A stretch of DNA of 64,000 nt, taken from contig JAOSKK010000012.1 in the NCBI GenBank assembly GCA_027493615.1, positions 620,001 through 684,000 on the forward strand. The letters are read 5' to 3'. The position numbers and the translations under genes are program-made. Shown piece by piece: positions 28,762 through 37,372 of this stretch. This stretch comes from Verrucomicrobiota bacterium (GTDB lineage Bacteria; Verrucomicrobiota; Verrucomicrobiia; Limisphaerales; J093). Position 1 is the stretch's first letter, and each line of letters begins with the position of its first letter. Below the pieces are notes generated by a model. It did no database searches, was not told the origin of the DNA, and saw only the letters and a list, made by a program, of their open reading frames with translations.

Positions 28762-28891
28762 GTAGGCGTCGACGTGAGGAGACGTTGGGGGGTAGGCGCC
28801 GACGTGAGGAGGCGAAGGGTATCGTCCCTGGCCCAAAACGCCTCCTCACGTCGGCACCTGCAGCCCGTCGCCTCCTCACGTCGGCGCCTAC
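28762..28891. repeat. Composite palindromic intergenic repeat, family A, copy 2
   Basis: Two direct units (28762-28784, 28792-28814) and two inverted units (28839-28861, 28869-28891) with the same spacer string ATCGTCCCTGGCC as the copy at 18592-18722. The two elements are close to identical over about 130 bases. Confidence 0.9.
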
Positions 28892-28965
28892 AGCAGGGAG
28901 TGCCCGGGTTGAGAAGCGGGTTGGACGGGGGGGGAGTGCGGGGGCGATACTGCACCCCGATCACG

Positions 28966-30198
28966 ATGAACGTGAAACGCTTCGATGGGACGGCCGCCGT
29001 GCGGTTGGCGGCGGGATTGATGTTCGCGTGGCTCCCGGCCGGGCTGAACCTGCGCGCCGCCAACCACGCGTACCTGACCGACGTGCCCGATTATGAATGG
29101 CATGCGGGCTGTTTCGGTACGGCAACTGGCAATCTGATGGGGTTCTGGGATCGCCACGGGTTCCCGGATTTCTACACGGGGCCGACCGCCGGGGGTGAAG
29201 CGCCGTTGACGAGTCAGCCCCCCAATCGAGGGATTCAGGCGCTGTGGGCCAGCCGGGCGGGCCGAGACGGTCGGCCGCCCAACCAACCGGGGCACGAAGA
29301 TGATTACTATGTGGACTATGAATCGACGGCGCCCGATCCCTACGTGACGGCGGGGCGGGAGGAGCATCCGCCCGATTGCCTGGGGACTTCATCGGTCTGA
29401 GTCAGAAGAAGTGGCGGAACCTGGGAGGCGAGTGCGACGGCAACGTGGACGGATACTGCTTCACGTATTGGGATCCCACAGGGGCACGCCGGGTGAACTA
29501 CGAGCCGGGACCCGAAGCGGGCTTGCCGGCGGTGGACCTGGCGTCGGGCCTGCGGGCGTGGACGGCCTGGCGGGGGTTCGAGGCGGACGTGTTCACGCAG
29601 TTGGCGGACTTCAACCCGCAGGTGTCGCCGGGCCTGGGCTTCCGCTACGCCGATCTGCGAGCGGAGATTGACGCCGGCTATCCGGTGCTGGTGTGGTTGC
29701 AGAACTACGATGAGTACTGGCGGCCGCTGTACGAGATGCCGCGGGCGAACGCAAGTATCCACGGGATGTTGATCCACGGGTATTACGTGGACGACGCGGG
29801 GACCGAGCGGGTGTACGTACGGAACAGTTGGGGGACAGCCAGTGGGACATGTTCCGTGAGTGGCAACGGGGTGTCCTGGACGCCGACGTTGCCCGTTTAT
29901 CTGCCGGTGCGGGGCGTGATCGGCTACCGCCCCAAGCCGCGGCTCACGGAGGTGGAGCGGGCGGGCGACGCGCTAGTGTTGCGGTGGCAGGGGCCGTCCG
30001 CGCAACTTCACGATGTCGAGGCCGGAACCACCCGGGACCTTCACTGGTATGTCGTCGAAAGGCGGGCCGCGGTTGATTCCGGGGAGTTTGAGCCGGTGAC
30101 CGAACCTGCCGCGGGGCGGGGAAGCCACCGTGCCGCTGCTTGCCGAGGGCGCGGCTTTCTACCGGGTACGGTTGGTCCCGCCACCGTCCTCCGAGTAA
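28966..30198 (+). CDS. Exported C39-like cysteine peptidase-fold protein (two apparent frameshifts)
   Basis: About 410 residues starting MNVKRFDGT with a weak signal peptide (RLAAGLMFAWLPAGLNLRAA). The domain resembles the Peptidase_C39-like (papain-fold) family: candidate cysteine in DYEWHAGCFGTATGNLMGFW, histidine in SIHGMLIHGYYVDD and asparagine in YVRNSWGT, in the expected order. The frame breaks near 29375 and, close to the end, near 30115, after which EATVPLLAEGAAFYRVRLV reaches the stop. The C-terminal 90 residues look like a small beta domain (LVLRWQGPSAQLHDVEA). Such proteins may cleave peptides or act as inactive binders; activity is not certain. Confidence 0.75.
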
Positions 30199-30208
30199 TT
30201 CGACCAGT

Positions 30209-30943
30209 TCAGAACAGGCGCGGGTAAGCCGCGCGGACCGCGCCAACATTCTCGGCGGTGATGAGGAGAAAGCGGCGCTCGAACTCGGACCAATCGTCCG
30301 CGGCAGGTGCGGCGGACGCGGGCGGGCTGCCCGGGCGCTCCATGACCACGGCGGCGAGTTTGCCGGAGGTGATGGCGGCCGCGACCGCCCCCCACCCGCC
30401 GAGCATGCGGAGATCCGGGAAGAGGAGCGCCAGGGCGGGCTCGGGGCGTTGCCAGAGGTCGAGGGCCGTCAGGTTGGCCGGGACGCCGATGAGGCTCACG
30501 AGCAGGTCGGTCCCGGGATGTTGGGCGAGGAGCTCGTCCCAGGCGCGTTCGGTCTGGAGAAAGCTGAGCGGCGTCCTGGTCTCGGGATCCATTGGGAGGC
30601 GCTCGGATGGGTCATGGCCTCGGGACGCAGGGCGGGGAAACACGCCGAGAAGCTGGATCCGATTCCCCCACCCGCGTGACAGGCCCTCCAGCGCGGCGTG
30701 CTCGAACTGGCGGATCTCCTCCGCGGCCCCGGGCAGGGCGACGAACGGGTTCGAGACGATGATCACCCGGCGGGCGGGGAACTGGCGGGCGAGCGATTCG
30801 CCCAGGACGCGCGCGGCGATTTCCCGGTGCCTGGCGGCCCGGTTGCGCAACGCCTGGTCCGGGGAAGGTGTGAACCAGCGCCAGATCAGCGCCGCGCCGA
30901 ACAGCGCCACGAGCACCCACGCAGCCTTCGAGGGAATACGCAT
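30209..30943 (-). CDS. Hypothetical membrane-anchored protein
   Basis: A complete 244-residue frame with one N-terminal membrane helix (AAWVLVALFGAALIWRWF), then a soluble domain with alternating beta strands (RRVIIVSNPF, DLLVSLIGVP, GKLAAVVMERPG) and helices, resembling a periplasmic sugar- or metal-binding alpha/beta fold, but no known family motif is seen. It ends NVGAVRAAYPRLF. It converges with the C39-like gene and lies downstream of the pseudopilin gene on the same strand. Function unknown. Confidence 0.65.
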   Translation of the reverse strand: MRIPSKAAWVLVALFGAALIWRWFTPSPDQALRNRAARHREIAARVLGESLARQFPARRVIIVSNPFVALPGAAEEIRQFEHAALEGLSRGWGNRIQLLGVFPRPASRGHDPSERLPMDPETRTPLSFLQTERAWDELLAQHPGTDLLVSLIGVPANLTALDLWQRPEPALALLFPDLRMLGGWGAVAAAITSGKLAAVVMERPGSPPASAAPAADDWSEFERRFLLITAENVGAVRAAYPRLF

Positions 30944-30994
30944 CGAATCCTGGACTGACCGAGGCCGAGGGAGCGGGCAGCGGCACGCCGCAGC

Positions 30995-31644
30995 TCAGAA
31001 GTACCCCAGGGCGGTGTCCGTTTCGTACAGAGCCGTGATTCCGAGGTCTTCGAGGCGGCGCCGGGCGGCGGCCTCGGCGTGACCATCGAGGAAAAGGCCG
31101 TTGGCGCGGTGCTGGTGGCGGGCGTGCACTTCGTTTTCACTGGCAACCCGGAAGTAATAGAACTGCTGGGCCTTGACGCCTTTGCGGCCCTGGCTGGTGG
31201 TGTCGGCCACGTGGAGGTACTCGGTGGGCTGCCGGACGGCATCCAGGTTCAGGATTTCACCGAAGGCGCCGCGGACGCAGTTGGTGGGCGGATCGAACCG
31301 GACGCCGAAGGTGCGGTACCAGTTCGTGAGCTCGCGCGGGGATAGGCGGGGCAAAGGAAGATTTCGGGAGGACGGAGGTCCTGATTGCTGCTGAGAGAAC
31401 TGGCCCACGTGGTGCCGGGGGCGAGCGGGAAGTTGAGCTGGAAAAGGCCGCGGTGATCCTGGGCGTAGAGGAGGGTGGCGACACCGATCTGACGGAGGTT
31501 GTTGAGGCATTGCACCTGGCGGGCGCGGGCCTTGGCCTGACTGATGGCGGGCATCAGGAGGCTGGCCAGGATGGCGATGATGGCGATCACCACCAACAGC
31601 TCGATCAGCGTAAAGGCCCTGGCCGACGATCTTGGCATGGTCAT
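30995..31644 (-). CDS. Type II secretion/prepilin-type pseudopilin-like protein (one apparent frameshift)
   Basis: The N-terminus is a class III prepilin signal: a short basic leader, then [20 protein letters not shown], cut by prepilin peptidase before the phenylalanine. The mature helix continues into [22 protein letters not shown], the hallmark of the large DUF1559-related/H-X9-DG family abundant in Planctomycetes, Verrucomicrobia and Lentisphaerae. After a frame break near 31340, the C-terminal part has [19 protein letters not shown] and the late FLDGHAEAA motif. About 215 residues when joined. The family's role is unknown; it is probably a pseudopilin of a secretion apparatus. Confidence 0.9.
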
Positions 31645-31784
31645 GGAGGACGCGCCGTCCGGTCGCTGTGGCTTTTTGCCTCGCCGGTGCCGCGCGCTCC
31701 GGGCTACAGTACGCGGCGCCCGGGACGGGTCAACCGCGCGGCGGACCCTGATCCCTCCGGGCGGATGGTGGCCGCCGGAACGCG

Positions 31785-33291
31785 ATGCAGTTCAATTCCG
31801 TTGTCTTTCTGAAATTCTTCGCGGCGTTTCTGCTGCTCTACCATCTGGTGCGTGGCCACCGCGGGGCGCGGAACTGGCTCGTGGTGGTGGGCAGCTACAC
31901 CTTCTACGGCTGGTGGGACTACCGGTTTCTGGCTCTACTGCTCGCCTCGAGCCTGCTCGACTATGCCGTGGGCCTGCGGCTCGAGGCGACGTCCGCAGCA
32001 CCAGCCCGCCGGCGCTGGGTGATGGTGAGTCTGGCCGGCAACCTCGGCATGCTGGGCGCATTCAAGTACTGCGGGTTCTTTTGTGGACTCGCTGGCGGAG
32101 CTGCTGACGGCGCTGGGTTTCCGTGCGGACCTTCCGACGTTGCGCCTGGTGCTGCCCGTCGGCATCTCGTTCTACACCTTCCAGACGCTGAGCTACACGC
32201 TGGACGTGTACCGGCGGCAGATCGTGGCGACGCGCGATCTGGGAGCGTTCCTGGCGTACGTGTCATTCTTCCCCCAACTCGTGGCGGGGCCGATCGAGCG
32301 GGCAAGCGCGTTGCTGCCGCAGTTCCTGCAGCCGCGGGTCATCACGCGGTCGCATCTCGAGGAGGGTGTGTGGCTGGTGCTGTGGGGCCTGTTCAAGAAG
32401 GTGGTGGTGGCGGACAACCTGGCGCCGCTGGTCGAGATGGCCTTCGATCAACCGGCGCCGTCCGGGCCGCTGGTGGTGTTGGGGACGGTGGCTTTCGGCT
32501 TTCAGATTTACGCGGACTTCTCGGGCTACTCTGATCTGGCGCGGGGTCTGGCGCGGGTGTTGGGGTTCGAGCTGCGCTGGAACTTCCGCCTCCCGTACGG
32601 CGCGGGCAATGTGCGCGAGTTCTGGCGGCGCTGGCACATCAGTCTCTCCACGTGGCTCCGGGACTATCTGTACATCAGCCTGGGCGGGAACCGGCGGGGG
32701 CCGGCGCGGACGCGGGTGAATCTGCTGCTCACCATGGTGCTGGGCGGGCTATGGCACGGCGCGGCATGGCACTTTGTGGTCTGGGGTCTGTGGCATGCCC
32801 TGGGCCTGCTCGGGCACCGGATTTGGGAATCGGCCCGGCCGGGGCGAACTGCCCTCGCAGTGCCAGAAGACCACGGTGCAGGCTGGAAGCCCGCACCACA
32901 AAGCCTGCACCAAACCGCGGCACAGGCCATGCACCAGGCCGCACCTCAAGCCGCGTACCGAACGAGCTGGGTGGCCTGGCTGTTGACCATCTCCTTTGTG
33001 TTTTACGGTTGGCTGCTGTTCCGCGCACCGTCGCTCGGACACGCCTGGGTCATGACGAAGGCGCTGGGTGACTGGAACTCGCCGGTGTGGCTGGGGAGTT
33101 ACGGGGTCAGCCTGGTGGCGTTCACGACCCCGCTCGTCGCGATGCAGGTCTGGCAGGCGCGCCGCGGGGACCTGCTGGTGGCGTTGACGCTTCCCGGCTG
33201 GGCCAAGGCGCTGCTTCAGGGGGCGCTGCTGGTGGGGGTGCTGCTGTTCTGGGAGAAGGGCGCGACGTCTTTCATCTACTTCCAGTTTTGA
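31785..33291 (+). CDS. MBOAT family membrane O-acyltransferase (one apparent frameshift)
   Basis: A multi-pass transferase of the AlgI/DltB-like type that adds acyl groups to extracellular glycans. It opens [20 protein letters not shown]; the frame breaks near 32085 and then gives [20 protein letters not shown] and ISFYT-type motifs, [29 protein letters not shown] and the active-site histidine in [14 protein letters not shown], all signatures of the family. Residues about 352-395 are an inserted, repeat-derived low-complexity segment (see 32875). Total about 500 residues. The stop overlaps the start of the SGNH-like partner (TGATG), the usual AlgI-AlgX/DltD-like pairing. Confidence 0.92.
32875..32901. 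repeat. Family C repeat inside the MBOAT gene
   Basis: GGTGCAGGCTGGAAGCCCGC then ACCACAA, a near-palindrome, lies in frame inside the acyltransferase gene between two membrane helices. The neighbouring bases (to about 32960) add further TGCACCA-like units. Confidence 0.7.
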
Positions 33292-34409
33292 TGACGAGTC
33301 ACGAATACCGGTTTACGCAGCGGGACGTCGTTCGGTTGGTCGGGGGGCCGCTGCTGGCGGTGGCGCTGTTTGCCGCGGCCATGCAGGGGCTGGCGTGGCT
33401 GGGCTGGCTGCCCCGTCCCTGGCCGGCGCTGGACATGGACCGGGTCGTTCTGTTGCACCAGGCCGAGGCGAGCCGTTCGGGAGCGGCGGCGGACCTGGTG
33501 CTGCTGGGGGACTCGTCGTGCCTGATGAACGTGGACGCGGTGCGGCTCGGGCAGCGGCTGGGGATCGAGGTGCTGAACCTGGGCACCCTGAGCTACGTGG
33601 ACCTCGAGACCCAGGGTCGGTTGCTGGCGACTTTTGCCGCCACGCATCCGGGTCAGCCGAGGGCCGCGGTGCTGCTGCTGCATCCCCATCGCCTCCGGCT
33701 GAGACCGGTGGACCGCTACCACACGGAAGTGCTGCAACGCCACCTGGAAGGGCGCGACCGGTCGGATGACCTCACGGGGTCGGGCCGTTTGGGCCGTTGG
33801 CTCGGGCTCGACTCCTGGCGCGAGCGGGTCCTGTCCCGGGTTCTGCCCTGGCCGCTGCAGGGCGCGTACCGGGTGAAGTATGGCTTCACGCACGATTTGT
33901 GGCATTACCTCGAGGCAAACCGCGGCAGTGCGGTGGATCCGAACCGCTACGAGGCGCGGGCGACGGCGGGGAGCGCCGGGTACCGCCTCGCGCCGGGGTT
34001 GGAGGCGGAAAGCCGCGCCTTCCGAGCCCTGGTGCCGGAGGGCACGGTCTTGTGGGCAGGAGTGACGCCCGTGCCGGCGGACGAGGTTGGGGTGGCCTCG
34101 GCGTCCGTAGCGCGGCCGACGGGGGACGCAGCTCGCACCGGCCCGGGTGGCGCAACCGCGTCAGAGGCCGGAGCGGGCATGGGAAAGGAGCTCCTCTACG
34201 GCTGGTCGGAGTGGCTGAAACCGGTCGAGCCGTTGGCCGGGCTGCCGTTCGTTCTGCCGTCCGACTGGTTCGCCAGCAGCACCCATCTGAACGACGCCGG
34301 GCGGGAGCGGTACACGGATCTGCTGGCGGACGAGCTGCGGGGACGACTCCGGGACGGCGTGAGCTCGGTCCCAAGCGGGCGATCTGACCCTCGCGGCCCA
34401 CGCCGGTGA
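33291..34409 (+). CDS. SGNH-hydrolase-like partner protein of the MBOAT acyltransferase
   Basis: A 372-residue, single-pass membrane protein. It starts [19 protein letters not shown], has one N-terminal helix (LLAVALFAAAMQGLAWLG), then an SGNH-like block: the nucleophile motif LVLLGDSSCLMNVDAVRLG and, near the C-terminus, STHLNDAGRERYTDLLADEL with the D-x2-H-like catalytic pair (here with H before N-D-A-G). The order and its overlap with the acyltransferase gene match AlgX/AlgJ/DltD-type partners that finish O-acetylation of exported polysaccharide. The glycan acceptor is not indicated. A glycine/alanine-rich stretch (about residues 260-300) separates the parts. Confidence 0.8.
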   Translation: MTSHEYRFTQRDVVRLVGGPLLAVALFAAAMQGLAWLGWLPRPWPALDMDRVVLLHQAEASRSGAAADLVLLGDSSCLMNVDAVRLGQRLGIEVLNLGTLSYVDLETQGRLLATFAATHPGQPRAAVLLLHPHRLRLRPVDRYHTEVLQRHLEGRDRSDDLTGSGRLGRWLGLDSWRERVLSRVLPWPLQGAYRVKYGFTHDLWHYLEANRGSAVDPNRYEARATAGSAGYRLAPGLEAESRAFRALVPEGTVLWAGVTPVPADEVGVASASVARPTGDAARTGPGGATASEAGAGMGKELLYGWSEWLKPVEPLAGLPFVLPSDWFASSTHLNDAGRERYTDLLADELRGRLRDGVSSVPSGRSDPRGPRR

Positions 34410-34426
34410 GGATGACTCGGTGGGGC

Positions 34427-34453
34427 GAGGCAGGCTGGCAGCCTGCACCACAA
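34427..34453. repeat. Dispersed palindromic repeat, family C
   Basis: GAGGCAGGCTGGCAGCCTGC then ACCACAA. The core GCAGGCTGGCAGCCTGC is an almost perfect palindrome. It lies between the SGNH gene and thrH. Confidence 0.8.
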
Positions 34454-34482
34454 GTGCAGAGAGCGTCTTGCCGCGGAGCCCG

Positions 34483-35094
34483 TTACGCCCCGGCGATCTC
34501 GCGGCGGATGTGCTCGAGGAAAGCCGGGTAGGTATCCACCGCCTGGAACTGGGGGAATTCGCGGCGGACGTTCTCCGGGGCGCGGAACAGGAAGCCCACA
34601 TGGGCCTCGGTGAGCATTGCGGTGTCGTTGTAGGAATCCCCACCGGCGATGACGCGGTAGTTGAGCAGCTTGAACGCGGCCACGGCGCGCTGTTTCTGTT
34701 CAGGGATGCGCAGTTGGTAATCCACGACGCGGTCCTGTTCCACGACGAGGCGATGGCAGAGCAGGGTGGGCCATTCGAGCTGCTGGAGGAGGGGCTGGGC
34801 GAACTGCTCGAAGGTATCCGAGAGAATGATGACCGGGCTGAGCCGGCGCAGTTCCCGGAGGAAATCGAGGGCACCGGGAAGCGGGTGGAGAGTGCCGATG
34901 ACGGCCTGGAGGTCGGGGAGTTTCAGGCCGTGCTCGGCGAGGAGCTGGAGGCGGCCACGCATCAGGACGTCGTAATCCGGCTCGTCGCGGGTGGTGCGGC
35001 GCAGGGCCGGGATGCCGGTTCGTTCGGCGACAGCGATCCAGATCTCGGGCGTGAGCACGCCTTCCAGGTCCAGGGTGACAATCGATTGCGGCAC
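34483..35094 (-). CDS. thrH: Phosphoserine phosphatase/homoserine phosphotransferase ThrH
   Basis: A 203-residue HAD-superfamily phosphatase. The nucleophile motif is VTLDLEGVLTPEIW, matching ThrH in having E where most HAD enzymes have a second D of DxD. Motif II/III follow as IILSDTFEQF and the motif IV segment GGDSYNDTAML. In Pseudomonas ThrH transfers phosphate from phosphoserine to homoserine and also acts as a phosphoserine phosphatase, linking serine and threonine synthesis. The length and motif order match. It is convergent with the SGNH gene; no serine-pathway neighbours are present. Confidence 0.92.
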   Translation of the reverse strand: MPQSIVTLDLEGVLTPEIWIAVAERTGIPALRRTTRDEPDYDVLMRGRLQLLAEHGLKLPDLQAVIGTLHPLPGALDFLRELRRLSPVIILSDTFEQFAQPLLQQLEWPTLLCHRLVVEQDRVVDYQLRIPEQKQRAVAAFKLLNYRVIAGGDSYNDTAMLTEAHVGFLFRAPENVRREFPQFQAVDTYPAFLEHIRREIAGA

Positions 35095-35318
35095 GCCGGC
35101 ATCGTTTCAGCCGGGGGCGGATTGTCGAGCCCGGTGCCGTCATCGCGCCGCCGTGCGTGCCGCCGCCGTGCCGCCGTGTCACGCGGCCAGTTCCGCTTGA
35201 ACCACCAGGGTTGGCCCGGCATATTCCCGCCGCGCGCGAGGGCACCCTCCTGAAGAGCCTCGGCGTCCTGGCGCCTGAACCGTGGTGCGGGCCCTGCCCG
35301 CCCCCATCCCGTGCTGTT

Positions 35319-37360
35319 ATGACCCCTGACAAATACCATCCGCCCGCCGAAGCCGCCGAGGTGCTCGCCGATTGCCGGCGGCTGACCATCGCCAGCACCA
35401 CTGACGAACTCATCGACCTGGCCTGTGGCGGACCCGGCAGCCCGTACTTCGAGGTGGCCTACGACGTGCCCGGCAAGGGACGCGTCCTTGAAGCCACCGT
35501 GGCGCGCGTCCGCAACGGCGTGGCGGCCAACTACACCGAGGCCTACATGCGCCGTCGCGACCCCGATTGCATGGTCATCGGGGACGCCCTGCCCACGGAC
35601 AAGGAGACCTTCCAGCACCGTTTCGGCACGGACTTCGCCCCGCTGCGCCAGCAGACCTTCGAGTGGTTGAAGAGCCAGGAACTCGCGATGTTCGGCTTTG
35701 TGGCCGGCCGGGCAGGCATCGGCATGGACGCCTTGGTCATCGCGCCCGCCAACGCCGGCTTCTTCGCCCTCGGCCTCGCCATGCTGCAGGGCATCCTGCC
35801 CTACGATGCGGTCCCGCCGGGTTTTCTGCCCCGGGCGATCATCTACGTGGCGCCGGTCTTTCGCCACACGCACTTCAATGGCCGGCAGGTGGTGGTGCAC
35901 AACCGGCGCGACGGGCTCCACGAGCTTTTCTCGTACAACCTCTACCCCGGGCCCAGCGCCAAGAAGGGCATCTACGGCGTCCTCATCGGCCAGGGCGAAC
36001 GGGAAGGCTGGGTCACCAACCACTGCTCGACCGTCCAGGTCATCACCCCTTACGACAACGTGGTGACGATCATGCACGAGGGCGCCAGCGGCGGCGGCAA
36101 GAGCGAGATGCTCGAACAAGCCCACCGCGAGCCCGACGGCCGCCTCCTGCTGGGCGAGAACCTGGTCACCGGCGAACAGCGCTACCTGGAAATCCCCCGC
36201 AGTTGCGAACTCCACGCCGTCACCGACGACATGGCCCTCTGCCACCCGTCGCTGCAGGAGGGCAGGGGCAGGCTCACCCTCATCGACGCCGAGAGCGCCT
36301 GGTTCGTCCGCGTCAACCACCTCGAGCACTACGGCACGGACGTCCACCTCGAGAAGCTGGCCGCCGAACCTCCCGTCCCCCTGCTGTTCCTCAGCATCGA
36401 TGCCGTTCCCGGCGCCCGCGCGCTGGTGTGGGAACACATCGAAGATGCGCCGGGCCAGCGGTGCCCCAACCCCGCCTGATCATCCCACGCCGCGCCTTCC
36501 CCGGGGTCGTCGAAGGTGCCGTCACGGTGGACATCCGCAGCTTCGGAGTGCGCACGCCGCCTTGCACCCGGGAGAAGCCCACCTATGGCATCCTGGGTGT
36601 CTTTCACATTCTGCCGCCGGCCCTGGCCTGGCTCTGGCGGCTGGTCTCGCCGCGCGGCCACGCCAACCCCAGCATCGTCGATACCGCCGGCATGACCAGC
36701 GAGGGCGTCGGTTCGTACTGGCCGTTTGCCACCGGCCGCCGGGTCGACCAGGCCAACCTCCTGCTCAGCCAGTTCGCCGAAAACACCCGGATGCGCCACA
36801 TCCTCTGCCCCAACCAGCACATCGGCGCCTGGCGCGTCGGGTTCATGCCGCAATGGATCGCCCGGGAATACCTCGCCCGCCGCGGCGTCGCCCGGTTCCG
36901 GCCCGACCAACTCCGGCCGGCGCGCTGCCCGTTGCTGGGCCACACGCTCCACCAGCTCCAGGTCGAGGGCCGTTTCATCACCCGCTGGTTCCTCCAGGTC
37001 GAATCCCAGCCTGAAGTGGGCGAAACCGCGTACGATCAGGGCGCCGAGATCCTGCGTGCCTTCTTCCACCAGTGCCTGGCTGACTTCCAGGAATCCGACC
37101 TCGACCCCCTCGGCCGGCAGATCATCCAATGCTGCCTGGACAACGGGAAACTCGAAGACTACGAGCAGCTTATCCCGCCGCGTAACCGGCGGCTGGAAGG
37201 TCGCAAAGCGCTGCTGGAAGTCAGCGCACTCCAAACGCGTGGCGCCAGCCGAGTGGCGGGGGATCGTGCAGCGTCTGCAGAGTGCATGCGGTTCATTGCC
37301 GCTTGGCGTAAGGCCGGGGGCCGGGAAAACGACTTGGCACTCGCCCCGGGCTTTGGCTAG
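35319..37360 (+). CDS. Large P-loop protein, probably DUF4914 family (one apparent frameshift)
   Basis: About 680 residues, starting [16 protein letters not shown]. The nucleotide-binding loop [16 protein letters not shown] lies near residues 252-267, resembling the PEP-carboxykinase-like P-loop group, and I judge it to be DUF4914, a family of about 640 residues in Bacteroidetes and Verrucomicrobia with no assigned function. A missing C near 36471 shifts the frame: the first part ends near QRCPNPA, and the second continues [20 protein letters not shown]. Other conserved stretches are [20 protein letters not shown] and [18 protein letters not shown]. The last 50 residues, after [12 protein letters not shown], are encoded by a family B repeat and are probably not part of the native fold. 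The DUF4914 call is from memory of the pattern. Confidence 0.7.
37225..37304. repeat. Degenerate inverted repeat, family B
   Basis: CGCACTCCAAACGC (37225-37238) and the imperfect reverse partner starting GCGTCTGCAGAGTGCATGCG (37271 onward) match the arms at 53537-53635 and 20149-20211. It overlaps the 3' end of the DUF4914-like gene. Confidence 0.65.
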
Positions 37361-37372
37361 CGTCCGGCCGCG

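Noticed and set aside
28762..28891. CRISPR array based on the four related 23-base units
   Set aside because: Two units are inverted relative to the others and spacers are not unique equal-length sequences, so it is a palindromic repeat, not CRISPR.
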